Translations under genes and position numbers: made by a program | In this document: positions 1-8,419 of the stretch, piece after piece | How positions within the stretch are numbered: position 1 is the stretch's first letter | Layout of the letters: each line of letters opens with the position of its first letter | DNA from: Pedobacter sp. | GTDB taxonomy: Bacteria; Bacteroidota; Bacteroidia; Sphingobacteriales; Sphingobacteriaceae | DNA length: 44,328 bases | Reading direction: 5' to 3' | NCBI GenBank assembly: GCA_025351765.1 | Contig: JANXVH010000044.1 | Span: 1-44,328, forward strand | The notes under the pieces: model-generated | What the model saw: only the letters and a program-made list of their open reading frames with translations | Databases searched by the model: none | What the model was told of the DNA's origin: nothing

Positions 1-546
1 ACATTTGATGTTTTTTATAAGATTCGGGACCATTATGATTCCTATATAGACCGGATAGATCTTAAGCCCTATTTCTACCAGGAAAATATCCGGGAGGGAA
101 GTTACCGCAGACAAGATAAAGCGCGGTTTAACCAGGATGATAAAAAGGTAACGGCTACCAAAGGAACTTTTTCTACACCTACTCAACAGACATTTGATCT
201 GGTTTCTTCCTATTATTTTGCAAGGAGCCTGGACATTTCAAAAATGAAAGCCGGGGATTTTGTAAAACTAAACTACTTCCTGGGTGATGAGGTGAGTCAG
301 CTGGAGATTCAGTTTGTAGGTAGAGAGGTGATAAAAACCAAATTGGGTAAAATCAAATGTCTTAAGTTTAGTCCCTCCATTAAACCAGGAAGAATCTTTA
401 AGAAGGATAGCAGGTTGTATCTTTGGATTACCGACGATGGTAACCGGGTTCCGGTAAAGGCAGAAGTAGAGATCCTGGTGGGATCGGTGGTGATGGAGAT
501 AAAATCTGCTGAAGGTTTAAAATACCCGTTGACAATAGTTAAGTGA
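1..546 (+). CDS. DUF3108-domain protein, 5' end outside window
   Basis: Frame 1 is open from the first base to TGA at 544-546, giving 181 residues of the C-terminal part. The first in-frame ATG (244) is internal: the codons before it read as normal protein (for example YYFARSLDISKM). Beta-rich segments such as GDFVKLNYFLGDEV and the late block LYLWITDDGNRVPVKAEVEI are typical of DUF3108, a family of probably periplasmic or outer-membrane-associated proteins of unknown function in Bacteroidetes and Proteobacteria. The stop overlaps the GTG start of the next gene by 4 bp, so the two are probably co-transcribed. The signal peptide, if any, lies outside the window. The family call is from motif memory. 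Confidence 0.75.
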   Translation, partial: TFDVFYKIRDHYDSYIDRIDLKPYFYQENIREGSYRRQDKARFNQDDKKVTATKGTFSTPTQQTFDLVSSYYFARSLDISKMKAGDFVKLNYFLGDEVSQLEIQFVGREVIKTKLGKIKCLKFSPSIKPGRIFKKDSRLYLWITDDGNRVPVKAEVEILVGSVVMEIKSAEGLKYPLTIVK

Positions 547-1118
547 TCATGATAGAAGTACAAAATACGTTGATACATGAAGACCTCATTACTGAGAGTT
601 TTGTGTGTAATCTTAATAAATGCAAGGGTATCTGTTGTGTAGAAGGTGATGCTGGTGCCCCGCTTGACGTTGCAGAAACAGTTATTCTAAAAGAAATTTA
701 TCCAAAAATAAAGCATTTACTTGAGGCAAAAGGAATCAAAGCCATTGAGGAACAGGGCACATCTGTAATAGATGCCGACGGCGATCTTACCACCCCATGT
801 GTGGATGGAAACAAGGAATGCGCCTACGTTACCTTTGAAAATGGTATTACCAAATGCGGCATAGAGAAGGGCTATGAGCAAGGGTTGGTAGATTGGCAAA
901 AGCCTATATCCTGTCACCTTTATCCAATAAGAGTAACACAATATCCAGAGTTTGAAGTATTGAACTATGATAGGTGGCACATTTGCCACGATGCCTGTTC
1001 ATTTGGCAGGGAGTTAAAGGTTCCCGTTTATCAGTTTTTGAGAGGCCCGCTAGTTAGGAAATACGGAGCCGAATGGTTTTCTGAGCTTGAAGAAAATATT
1101 CGTGAGTTGAATAGTTAG
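543..1118 (+). CDS. DUF3109 cysteine-rich protein
   Basis: A 191-residue protein with many conserved cysteines: C22, C27, C31 and C32 (CNLNKCKGICC), then single cysteines near CVDG, CAY and CGIE, and later CHLYPIR and CHDAC. This pattern is that of DUF3109, related to the YkgJ-type zinc/iron-chelating group. The biochemical role is unknown; metal or Fe-S binding is an inference from the cysteines. No signal peptide is seen, so it is probably cytoplasmic. The start may be GTG 543 (overlapping the previous stop as GTGA) or ATG 549 in the same frame; the overlap favours translational coupling at either. A hairpin follows the stop within 5 bp. Confidence 0.8.
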   Translation: MIMIEVQNTLIHEDLITESFVCNLNKCKGICCVEGDAGAPLDVAETVILKEIYPKIKHLLEAKGIKAIEEQGTSVIDADGDLTTPCVDGNKECAYVTFENGITKCGIEKGYEQGLVDWQKPISCHLYPIRVTQYPEFEVLNYDRWHICHDACSFGRELKVPVYQFLRGPLVRKYGAEWFSELEENIRELNS

Positions 1119-1122
1119 TGTA

Positions 1123-1146
1123 GCCAAAATTGCTTATTGTTTTGGC
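1123..1146. terminator. Hairpin between convergent gene ends
   Basis: GCCAAAA (1123-1129) pairs with TTTTGGC (1140-1146) around a 10-nt loop. It lies between the DUF3109 stop (1118) and the stop of a minus-strand remnant (1154-1156). The A and T ends of the stem give a short U-run in either direction, as expected for a bidirectional terminator. The 7-bp stem is weak, so the call is tentative. Confidence 0.45.
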
Positions 1147-1153
1147 AATAGTT

Positions 1154-1240
1154 TCAAATATTGAATGCCCCAATTAGTTTTTCTTTGATATTGGCTTTCA
1201 TCTCGTCGGGTATTCCGGCTTGAGGCGCCGTAATCACGGG
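1154..1240 (-). pseudogene. Possible C-terminal remnant of a minus-strand gene
   Basis: On the minus strand 28 sense codons run from 1240 to a TGA at 1154-1156 and read PVITAPQAGIPDEMKANIKE... ending GAFNI. The composition is protein-like, with an amphipathic lysine-rich helix at the end. The same frame meets a TGA at 1247-1249, inside the fucosidase coding region, so the rest of the gene is gone. The position just after a hairpin shared with the DUF3109 gene fits an old convergent gene end. I do not recognise the family. A chance open frame of this length cannot be excluded. Confidence 0.3.
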
Positions 1241-1241
1241 T

Positions 1242-3383
1242 ATGAATCAAAAACATTTTTTAGCATTAATTTTAATTTTTGTCAATTCTCTTTCCTATGG
1301 GCAACACGATCCTAAGGCATTAAAAGAGTGGCAGGATCAGAAGTATTCTATGTTTATTCATTTTGGCGTTTATTCAGTTCTGGGAGGGGTTTGGAACGGC
1401 AAGCCTGCTACAAGAAATGTAAGTGAGCAAATTCAGGCACATGCCGGTATTTATAGCGATGATTATGAACAGGTAGCAAAATCATTCAATCCTGAAAATT
1501 GGAATGCAGATTCAATAGTTTCGCTTGCAAAAAATGCTGGAATGCGCTCTATTGTGATCACCTCAAAACATCATGATGGTTTCTGCATGTTCAAAACCAA
1601 TACAACGGATTTTAATATAGTTGACGCTACTTCATATAAGAGGGACGTATTAAAAGAGCTTTCGGAAGCTTGTAAAAGAGGAGGATTAAAGTTCGGACTC
1701 TATTTCTCCCTGATCGATTGGCATTTTCCTCAAGGTTCTCCAATATCCAGCAGCAACTCTGACTATATTACGCCTGAACATGTTGAATACAATAAAAAAC
1801 AAATCGCAGAATTACTAAGTAATTACGGGCCGGTGTCTGAACTATGGTTTGATATGGGTTCTCAAAATGCAAATGAAAGTAAGGACTTGAGAGATTTAGT
1901 ACATAAACTACAACCAGATTGTATGATTGGGAGCCGGATTGGTAATGACATGGGTGATTTTAATGTGATGGGTGATAACCAAGAACCTGATTACATAATT
2001 GGCGTACCATGGCAATCGCCAGCGTCTTTTTTTGATGAAACCTGGGGATATCGTTCTTTTCAAAAGCGCGGTAAGGAGGAAGATAAAATCCACGAAAAGT
2101 TAACCAGCTTGATAAGGGTGGCCAGTCGCGGTGGCAATTTCTTACTTAATATTGGGCCTAAAGGAGATGGTTCTGTAGTTGATTTTGAAAAAGATGTACT
2201 ATTGGCAATGGGTAAGTGGATTGCCAAGAATAAAGAAGCCATTTATGGTACTCGCCCTGACCCATTTCATATATCCTTTAAATGGGGTAGTTTAACGAGT
2301 AGACCGAACAAACTTTACCTTCACTTGCTTTCTAGCCCAGAGAATGACCTGATCACTTTAACAGGCCTAACGGGTAAAATAAAATCGGTAGTTGTACTTG
2401 GTGAAAAGGACAAGCCCAAATTTATTCAGAACGCAGCAGGGGTTAACATTTCAGTTCCCTCAACGCTTGATATTGCAAAGGAATTTAAGGTCATAGTAAT
2501 CGAATTTGTAGATGGCTATAAAGTGCCCCCAGCAAATATTATGGAGCTAAAAGGAAATTCGCTAGAATTGAATGGACACAATGCTTTTAAACACTATAGC
2601 AGCTCTGGTATTGATTACAGCAACCGCTACCAAAGTACAGTGATGGAATCGTGGACGATTAGTCCGGCAGCGAGCGAATCTGTTAGTCCGGCACTTTATT
2701 TTACTGACAATGAAAAGGGAAAGAGTATTGATCTGGAAATCAATGGTAAAGTTATTGCCATTTCTTTAAACGGAGGCAATGCTTTGCCATTAGCTAATAA
2801 TTTTGCTACCATTAGTTGGGGGCCGTTATATCAGTCAGGGTATTATTACTCTGGCCCAGGCGGTGTACATGGAAATTTAAAAGACGTAGACGTTAGCAAG
2901 CCATGGCCAGGCAACGATAATAAGCCATGGGAAATAAGATCATCCTGGAAAAATAATGAAACCTATACAGTTGCGATGGATAGGAATAGCGCCACCTATT
3001 TACTTCAGGAAATCACTTCGGAGATAGATCAGCCTTACTTGGTTGGATTAACTAGTGGAGACGCAGTAACGGTATCCTTAAACGGACAGATACTGGCAGA
3101 ACACAACAATCCATTTAAAGTAAAAGAGATGAAGGATTTGATATTGCTTCATCTAAAAAAGGGTAAGAATCAACTGATCGTGAAATACTACAACGGCTTT
3201 AAGAAAAGCAGCAATATTAGTATCGATACTAATGTAAAGCAGGTTTGGTATAAAAAGGAACTGAAACCTTTAGTCATGGAAAAAAACAAATATTATCCGG
3301 TGAGCTGGAAGTTGCACGATCCTTTTTCTCCACACACTACACTGGGGTTGCCAAATCTGAGTTTAGTCTTAACAGAAAAATAG
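1242..3383 (+). CDS. GH29 alpha-L-fucosidase, secreted, with long C-terminal extension
   Basis: A 713-residue exo-alpha-L-fucosidase that should release L-fucose from glycans in the periplasm or outside the cell. Residues 1-20 form a signal peptide ending SLSYG/Q. The GH29 barrel covers about residues 22-340: FIHFGVYS (38-45), HHDGF (110-114) and ELWFDMG with the likely nucleophile D204. GNFLLNIGPKGDG marks the end of the barrel. A small beta domain follows to about 425. The remaining roughly 285 residues are beta-rich (SGPGGVHGNLKDVD and SLNGQILAEHNNP) and look like an extra jelly-roll, possibly a carbohydrate-binding domain. It is the first gene of the fucose operon, with a strong hairpin and 125 bp before fucP. 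The acid/base residue cannot be assigned by eye. Confidence 0.92.
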   Translation: MNQKHFLALILIFVNSLSYGQHDPKALKEWQDQKYSMFIHFGVYSVLGGVWNGKPATRNVSEQIQAHAGIYSDDYEQVAKSFNPENWNADSIVSLAKNAGMRSIVITSKHHDGFCMFKTNTTDFNIVDATSYKRDVLKELSEACKRGGLKFGLYFSLIDWHFPQGSPISSSNSDYITPEHVEYNKKQIAELLSNYGPVSELWFDMGSQNANESKDLRDLVHKLQPDCMIGSRIGNDMGDFNVMGDNQEPDYIIGVPWQSPASFFDETWGYRSFQKRGKEEDKIHEKLTSLIRVASRGGNFLLNIGPKGDGSVVDFEKDVLLAMGKWIAKNKEAIYGTRPDPFHISFKWGSLTSRPNKLYLHLLSSPENDLITLTGLTGKIKSVVVLGEKDKPKFIQNAAGVNISVPSTLDIAKEFKVIVIEFVDGYKVPPANIMELKGNSLELNGHNAFKHYSSSGIDYSNRYQSTVMESWTISPAASESVSPALYFTDNEKGKSIDLEINGKVIAISLNGGNALPLANNFATISWGPLYQSGYYYSGPGGVHGNLKDVDVSKPWPGNDNKPWEIRSSWKNNETYTVAMDRNSATYLLQEITSEIDQPYLVGLTSGDAVTVSLNGQILAEHNNPFKVKEMKDLILLHLKKGKNQLIVKYYNGFKKSSNISIDTNVKQVWYKKELKPLVMEKNKYYPVSWKLHDPFSPHTTLGLPNLSLVLTEK

Positions 3384-3403
3384 AACCAAAGAAATTAGAG
3401 CTA

Positions 3404-3430
3404 TTGGCAGTGATGTATTGTCGCTGCCAA
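3404..3430 (+). promoter_or_regulatory. Strong intercistronic hairpin between fucosidase and fucP
   Basis: TTGGCAGTGA (3404-3413) pairs with TCGCTGCCAA (3421-3430): a 10-bp stem with one G-U pair and a 7-nt loop. No U-run follows on either strand, so it is not a classic intrinsic terminator. It sits 20 nt after the fucosidase stop and may protect the 3' end of the upstream message or set different expression levels for the fucosidase and the catabolic genes. That role is inferred. Confidence 0.45.
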
Positions 3431-3508
3431 AATACCTTAACGATTGGTCAATATTCCAAAATATTTAGCAACTGAAATCGCTTACTTTGAGTAACGAAAT
3501 ACTAACCA

Positions 3509-4786
3509 ATGACGAAGAATAATTATTTATTCCCTTTTATCATGATCACCTCACTGTTCTTTATGTGGGGTTTTGTGCACAACCTTGATCCGGTGCTTAT
3601 CCCTCACTTAAAAAGATCTTTCAGCCTAAATACACTTCAGGCTTCCTTGGTAGACTCTGCGGTTTTCATTGCTTATTTTGTAATGGCACTTCCTGCCGGT
3701 TTCCTGTTAAAAAAGTATGGATATAAAACAGGAATCATTGTCGGACTAGCATTTTTTGCAATAGGGTCTTTTCTCTTTATTCCTGCCGCAAATACCCAAT
3801 TGTATCCCTTCTTTCTTGGTGCGTTATTTATTATAGCCTCTGGTCTTACCATATTAGAAACAGCCGCCAACCCATACGCATCATTATTAGGTCCACCTGA
3901 AACTGCCACATTTCGTTTAAATTTTGCACAAATGTTTAATGGTCTCGCTGCAACGATGGCTCCCATAATTGGGGTAAGGGTTCTTTTGATAAAAGGCTTG
4001 TCAGATCAGGATCTCAGTAGAATGACCGCTTCAGCGAGAGAATTGGCTTTGGCATCTGAAGCCTCATCTGTTAAAACTCCGTATTTGATTTTAGGAAGTA
4101 TCATATTATTGATCGCTATCATATTCTTTTTTATAAAATTACCCGAGATCAAGGAAGAAGGAGTTGTTGGAGAAAAGGAAATAAGTGGCCCGTTTAGTAT
4201 CCTAATCAATTTAATCCGTGTGCTTAAACATAGCCATCTAGCCTGGGCAGTTGCGGCACAATTCTTTTATGTAGGAGCACAGGTTTGCGTTTTTAGCTTG
4301 TTTATAATATACGCTACCAAGGTTGCGGGGATTGATCAACAAGCAGCTGGAGATTATTTAGGCTATGGAGCTGGCCTAGCTTTCCTTGTAGGTAGAGTTG
4401 TGGGTACTTTTCTTATGAGGTTTATAAAAGCAGAGTTGCTTTTGGCCATTTGTGCGGTCGTTTGTATGTCATTATGTATAGTTGCAATAACTGCCAGCGG
4501 AATGCTGGCGCTGTTTTCTGTAATTGGAATTGCGTTTTTCATGTCTATTATGTTTCCAACAATCTTTTCTCTCGGCATAAAGGATTTAGGGAAAGACACT
4601 AAAATTGGCAGCAGCCTTATCATCATGTCAATAGTGGGAGGAGCAATATTACCACCGTTAATGGGGTATATAGCCGATGTTACAGGTAATATCCAAAGGG
4701 GTTATCTCGTTCCATTGATCTGTTTCGGTGTTGTGTTTTTATTTGCTATTAAAGGATATAAAGTAGTTAAAATCAGTAAAAAATAG
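3509..4786 (+). CDS. fucP: L-fucose:H+ symporter, FucP/FHS family MFS permease
   Basis: A 425-residue major facilitator protein with about 12 hydrophobic segments, expected to carry L-fucose across the inner membrane with protons. Features of the FHS family are visible: FFMWGFVHNLDPVLIPHLK near the N-terminus, with D27 in the place of E. coli FucP D46, and LTILETAANPY with E117 in the place of E135. These two acidic residues matter for sugar and proton coupling in E. coli FucP. It lies between the fucosidase and a sugar mutarotase, which supports fucose as substrate over other FHS sugars such as glucose or galactose. The length is normal for the family. Confidence 0.9.
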   Translation: MTKNNYLFPFIMITSLFFMWGFVHNLDPVLIPHLKRSFSLNTLQASLVDSAVFIAYFVMALPAGFLLKKYGYKTGIIVGLAFFAIGSFLFIPAANTQLYPFFLGALFIIASGLTILETAANPYASLLGPPETATFRLNFAQMFNGLAATMAPIIGVRVLLIKGLSDQDLSRMTASARELALASEASSVKTPYLILGSIILLIAIIFFFIKLPEIKEEGVVGEKEISGPFSILINLIRVLKHSHLAWAVAAQFFYVGAQVCVFSLFIIYATKVAGIDQQAAGDYLGYGAGLAFLVGRVVGTFLMRFIKAELLLAICAVVCMSLCIVAITASGMLALFSVIGIAFFMSIMFPTIFSLGIKDLGKDTKIGSSLIIMSIVGGAILPPLMGYIADVTGNIQRGYLVPLICFGVVFLFAIKGYKVVKISKK

Positions 4787-4797
4787 ATTTATTTGTA

Positions 4798-5133
4798 ATG
4801 AGAAGATATTGCCTGGCGTTAGACCTTATTGATGATGATCAATTGATTTCGGAATATGAGGAGATGCACAAAACTGTATGGCCCGAAATACTAGATAGTA
4901 TTACAGGTGCTGGAGTAGATCTAATGGAAATTTATAGGTTTGGAAACAGACTTTTTATGATAATGGAAGTAAATGATGCTTTTTCCTTCGATGGGAAATC
5001 TGCAACGGATGCATCCAACCAGAAAGTACAGGAATGGGAAAAACTAATGTGGAAATATCAGCAAGCAATCCCAGGTTCAAAGCCTGGCGAAAAGTGGGTA
5101 ATTATGGATAAAATATTTGAATTAAAGGCATAA
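4798..5133 (+). CDS. RhaM/YiiL-family sugar mutarotase, probably L-fucose mutarotase
   Basis: A 111-residue protein of the L-rhamnose mutarotase (DUF718) family, which interconverts the alpha and beta anomers of 6-deoxyhexoses. EEYEEMHKTVWPEI-like residues near the N-terminus match the family; Y20 and H24 align with the catalytic Tyr/His region of E. coli RhaM. The C-terminal segment ending MDKIFEL is also typical. Context points to L-fucose as substrate, so it would take the role filled in E. coli by the unrelated FucU. It starts 11 bp after fucP, and its TAA overlaps the next ATG by one base. Confidence 0.85.
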   Translation: MRRYCLALDLIDDDQLISEYEEMHKTVWPEILDSITGAGVDLMEIYRFGNRLFMIMEVNDAFSFDGKSATDASNQKVQEWEKLMWKYQQAIPGSKPGEKWVIMDKIFELKA

Positions 5134-6791
5134 TGTCAAGCAACATTAAACACAGTTTTTTACAAATTCACCCAGGCGATAACGTACTGGTCGCTTTGCA
5201 GGATCTTTTTAAAGGAGATGCAATAGCATGGAAGAACCAAACCATCATTTTACAGGATGACATACGCGCCAAGCATAAATTCTTTATTGATCCATTACAA
5301 ATGGGAGAAGAAGTAATTATGTATGGGGCATTGGTAGGTAAGGCAACAATTCCTATCCAACGTGGTGGATTGATGACTACAGACAATGTACACCATGCTT
5401 CACAAGATTATGCATACCGAAAAGTCAATTATGAATGGCAAAAGCCCGATGTTTCAGCTTTTGTTAACCGTACTTTTAATGGTTACCATCGAGAAGACGG
5501 GAGGGTAGGTACAGCAAATTACTGGCTTTTTATACCAACAGTATTCTGCGAGAATAGAAATATGGATGTGATAAAAGAAGCACTCCACAACACGCTGGGT
5601 TATAATGTAACAGATAAATACAAGCAGTTTACTGAGCAATTGCTGGAAGCTAGTTTAAGCGGACAGAATATTGCTGATTTTAAGGCAGATGAAATTGCCT
5701 TTGCCGGGTATCCTAAAAACAGGGTTTTCAAAAACGTAGATGGCATCAAATTTTTAAACCACCAGGGTGGTTGTGGTGGCACCAGACAGGATGCTTCCTT
5801 ATTAAGTAATCTACTTGCCGCCTATGCAGATCATCCAAATGTAGCCGGAATTACCCTGCTTAGTTTGGGTTGTCAGAATTTGCAAACTCAGGAGTTCTTA
5901 GATGATTTAGCTACAAGAAGCCCTAACTTTAAAAAGAAGATATTGATATTTGAGCAGCAACTGAGTCAAAGCGAAGATCAGTTGATCAAAGATGCCATCC
6001 TAAAAACGTTTATAGAACTTACGGAGATCAATAAGATAGGAAGAAGCCCGGCTCCTTTAAGCAAACTTACAGTGGGCGTAAAATGTGGTGGCAGTGATGG
6101 TTTTAGTGGTATTTCTGCAAATCCAGCAGTTGGTTATACCTCTGATTTGTTAGTTGCCCTGGGTGCAAAAGTACTATTGGCCGAGTTCCCTGAACTATGT
6201 GGCGCCGAACAAAATATTATCGACCGTTGTGTAGATCAGCCTACGGCTGAGAAGTTTATACGTTTAATGCGCGATTACGATGCTCAGGCACATGCAGTAG
6301 GTTCTGGATTTCACATGAACCCATCTCCTGGAAATATCAAAGACGGACTGATTACTGATGCCATTAAAAGTACTGGGGCTGCTAAAAAAGCCGGTACATC
6401 ACCTGTGGTAGATGTATTGGATTATACAGAGCCGGCAACTAAAGATGGACTGAGCCTGGTATGTACCCCGGGTAATGATGTGGAAGCCACCACAGGAAAG
6501 GCAGGTAGTGGTGCTACCCTTATTTTATTTACAACAGGATTAGGTACGCCAACAGGTAACCCAGTATGTCCGGTTATAAAAATTGCGACTAACACCGCAT
6601 TGGCAATGCGGATGGGGGATATTATTGATATTGATACTGGCGCAATTATCAGAGGTGAAAAGACGATTGCTGAGATGGGTACAGAAATTTTGGAGTATTG
6701 TATAAAAGCAGCCAGTGGCGAGGTTACACCCAAAGCAGTTTTGTTAAATCAGGACGACTTTATCCCATGGAAAAGAGGCGTTTCATTATAA
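5133..6791 (+). CDS. UxaA-family dehydratase, proposed L-fuconate dehydratase
   Basis: A 552-residue full-length altronate dehydratase-family protein. Residues about 12-90 form the N-terminal SAF-type domain (HPGDNVLVAL ... GGLMTTDNVHHAS). The catalytic UxaA domain begins at GYHREDGRVGTANY (117-130). Conserved cysteine/glycine motifs follow: NHQGGCGGTRQD, SLGCQNLQ, GVKCGGSDGFSGISANP and ELCGAEQ. The family removes water from aldonic acids with a metal, usually iron. In this operon the only missing activity of the non-phosphorylating fucose route is L-fuconate dehydratase, and no enolase-superfamily FucD is present, so I infer that function. D-altronate or another aldonate remains possible. 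The ATG overlaps the previous stop by one base (TAATG). Confidence 0.82.
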   Translation: MSSNIKHSFLQIHPGDNVLVALQDLFKGDAIAWKNQTIILQDDIRAKHKFFIDPLQMGEEVIMYGALVGKATIPIQRGGLMTTDNVHHASQDYAYRKVNYEWQKPDVSAFVNRTFNGYHREDGRVGTANYWLFIPTVFCENRNMDVIKEALHNTLGYNVTDKYKQFTEQLLEASLSGQNIADFKADEIAFAGYPKNRVFKNVDGIKFLNHQGGCGGTRQDASLLSNLLAAYADHPNVAGITLLSLGCQNLQTQEFLDDLATRSPNFKKKILIFEQQLSQSEDQLIKDAILKTFIELTEINKIGRSPAPLSKLTVGVKCGGSDGFSGISANPAVGYTSDLLVALGAKVLLAEFPELCGAEQNIIDRCVDQPTAEKFIRLMRDYDAQAHAVGSGFHMNPSPGNIKDGLITDAIKSTGAAKKAGTSPVVDVLDYTEPATKDGLSLVCTPGNDVEATTGKAGSGATLILFTTGLGTPTGNPVCPVIKIATNTALAMRMGDIIDIDTGAIIRGEKTIAEMGTEILEYCIKAASGEVTPKAVLLNQDDFIPWKRGVSL

Positions 6792-6798
6792 TCACCTT

Positions 6799-7563
6799 AT
6801 GTTTAGTTTAAAAGAAAAAATAGCAGTGGTAACTGGTGCAGGCAGTGGAATAGGCCGGGCGATAGCCCTTTTGTTTGCCAAACAAGGCGCATTGGTACAC
6901 ATTATAGAAGTAAATGAAGCAGCAGCTGAAGAAAGCCTAGAAGAAATAAAAAAGGCAGGCGGACAAGGGTTTATACATGCCTGCGATGTTACAAGTCAGC
7001 AGGCCGTTCTGGATGTATTTAATGGCATAGGAGCCGTTGATATTTTGGTGAACAATGCGGGTATTGCACACATTGGACGAGCTGATACTACCAGCGAAGA
7101 AGATTTTACGAAAGTATTTAACGTAAATGTAAAAGGTGCTTACAACTGTTTATTTGCGGCAATACCGTTAATGAAGAACAATGGCGGTGGTGTAATATTA
7201 AATATGGCCTCTATTGCGGCTATAGTAGGTATAACAGATCGTTTTGCCTATTCCATGAGTAAAGGAGCTATTGCCGCAATGACCCTGTCTGTAGCCAGGG
7301 ATTACATGACCGATAACATCAGGTGCAACAGCATTTCTCCTGCACGTGTGCACACGCCGTTTGTAGATGGGTTTATCGCAAAGAACTATGCCGGAAAAGA
7401 AACAGAAGTTTTTGAGAAATTATCTAAAAGTCAGCCGGTAGGTAGAATGGGGAAGCCTGAAGAGGTAGCCACCATGGCATTGTACCTATGCTCTGACGAA
7501 GCGACATTTATTACCGGAAACGATTACCCGGTTGATGGGGGATTTATAAAATTAAATAACTAA
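6799..7563 (+). CDS. SDR oxidoreductase, probable 2-keto-3-deoxy-L-fuconate dehydrogenase
   Basis: A 254-residue classical short-chain dehydrogenase. The cofactor motif is TGAGSGIG (12-19), NNAG is at about 85-88, and the active site has S138 and Y151-x3-K155 (YSMSK). The expected reaction is NAD-dependent oxidation of 2-keto-3-deoxy-L-fuconate to the 2,4-diketo acid, the step before the FAH-family hydrolase encoded next. The sequence is that of an intact active SDR, unlike the second SDR of this operon. The substrate is inferred from gene order and from the Xanthomonas campestris fucose pathway. Confidence 0.82.
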   Translation: MFSLKEKIAVVTGAGSGIGRAIALLFAKQGALVHIIEVNEAAAEESLEEIKKAGGQGFIHACDVTSQQAVLDVFNGIGAVDILVNNAGIAHIGRADTTSEEDFTKVFNVNVKGAYNCLFAAIPLMKNNGGGVILNMASIAAIVGITDRFAYSMSKGAIAAMTLSVARDYMTDNIRCNSISPARVHTPFVDGFIAKNYAGKETEVFEKLSKSQPVGRMGKPEEVATMALYLCSDEATFITGNDYPVDGGFIKLNN

Positions 7564-7567
7564 TACC

Positions 7568-8419
7568 ATGAAATTAATTAGATGGGGATCGGCAGATCAG
7601 GAGAAAACAGGAGTTATCATTAAAGATATTTGGTATGATACTTCTGCATTTGGTGAAGACTATAATGAAAAATTCTTTAATGACAATGGTTTAGAGCGGT
7701 TGGCCGCTTTTGTGAAAGCAAATGAAGGCAGTTTGAAGGAAGTCTCTCAAGAAACGCGTTTAGGTTCACCTGTGGCTAGACCATCAAAAATTGTTTGCAT
7801 TGGACTAAATTATGCAGACCATGCAAGAGAGACCAATGCCCCATTGCCGCCAGAGCCTGTCGTATTCATGAAATCTACTACCGCACTTGTTGGCCCTTTC
7901 GATGATATCATTATTCCAAAAAACTCAGTAAAGACCGATTGGGAAGTGGAACTGGCCGTGGTAATTGGCAAGAAGGCATCTTATGTAGCTAAAGTAGATG
8001 CTATGGATTACGTGGCGGGTTATGTATTACACAATGATGTATCTGAACGCGAATTCCAAATCGAAAGAAACGGTACCTGGGATAAAGGAAAAGGGTGTGA
8101 TACGTTTGCGCCCCTCGGCCCGTTTTTGGCTACGAAAGATGAAATTGCTGATGTGGACAACCTTCGCCTTTGGCTTACTGTAAATGGTAAACTAATGCAG
8201 GACGGGAATACCTCCAATTTTATTTTTAATGTGCCATTCGTCATTTCCTATGTTAGCCAGTTCATGACTTTGCTGCCGGGTGATGTGATCTCTACCGGAA
8301 CTCCCGCAGGTGTAGGATTGGGCTTTAAACCGCCAATTTATTTAAAAGAAGGAGATGTGGTAGAATTGGGTATCGACGGACTAGGTACGTCTAAACAGCA
8401 TTTAAAAAACTATGCTTAA
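7568..8419 (+). CDS. FAH-family hydrolase, probable 2,4-diketo-3-deoxy-L-fuconate hydrolase
   Basis: A 283-residue fumarylacetoacetate hydrolase-family protein. The short N-terminal domain (1-70) is followed by the FAH fold with KIVCIGLNYADHA (74-86). The metal ligands E126 and E128 are in DWEVELAVV, and D157 is in LHNDVSERE. GDVISTGTPAGVG is the usual C-terminal loop. Expected reaction: cleavage of 2,4-diketo-3-deoxy-L-fuconate to pyruvate and L-lactate, ending the pathway. It is 4 bp after the first SDR and overlaps the lactonase gene by 8 bp. The family is certain; the substrate follows from the cluster. Confidence 0.88.
   Translation: MKLIRWGSADQEKTGVIIKDIWYDTSAFGEDYNEKFFNDNGLERLAAFVKANEGSLKEVSQETRLGSPVARPSKIVCIGLNYADHARETNAPLPPEPVVFMKSTTALVGPFDDIIIPKNSVKTDWEVELAVVIGKKASYVAKVDAMDYVAGYVLHNDVSEREFQIERNGTWDKGKGCDTFAPLGPFLATKDEIADVDNLRLWLTVNGKLMQDGNTSNFIFNVPFVISYVSQFMTLLPGDVISTGTPAGVGLGFKPPIYLKEGDVVELGIDGLGTSKQHLKNYA

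Noticed and set aside
717..989. Minus-strand ORF of 90 codons
   Set aside because: It is antisense to the well-supported cysteine-rich DUF3109 gene and its translation looks like a shadow frame.
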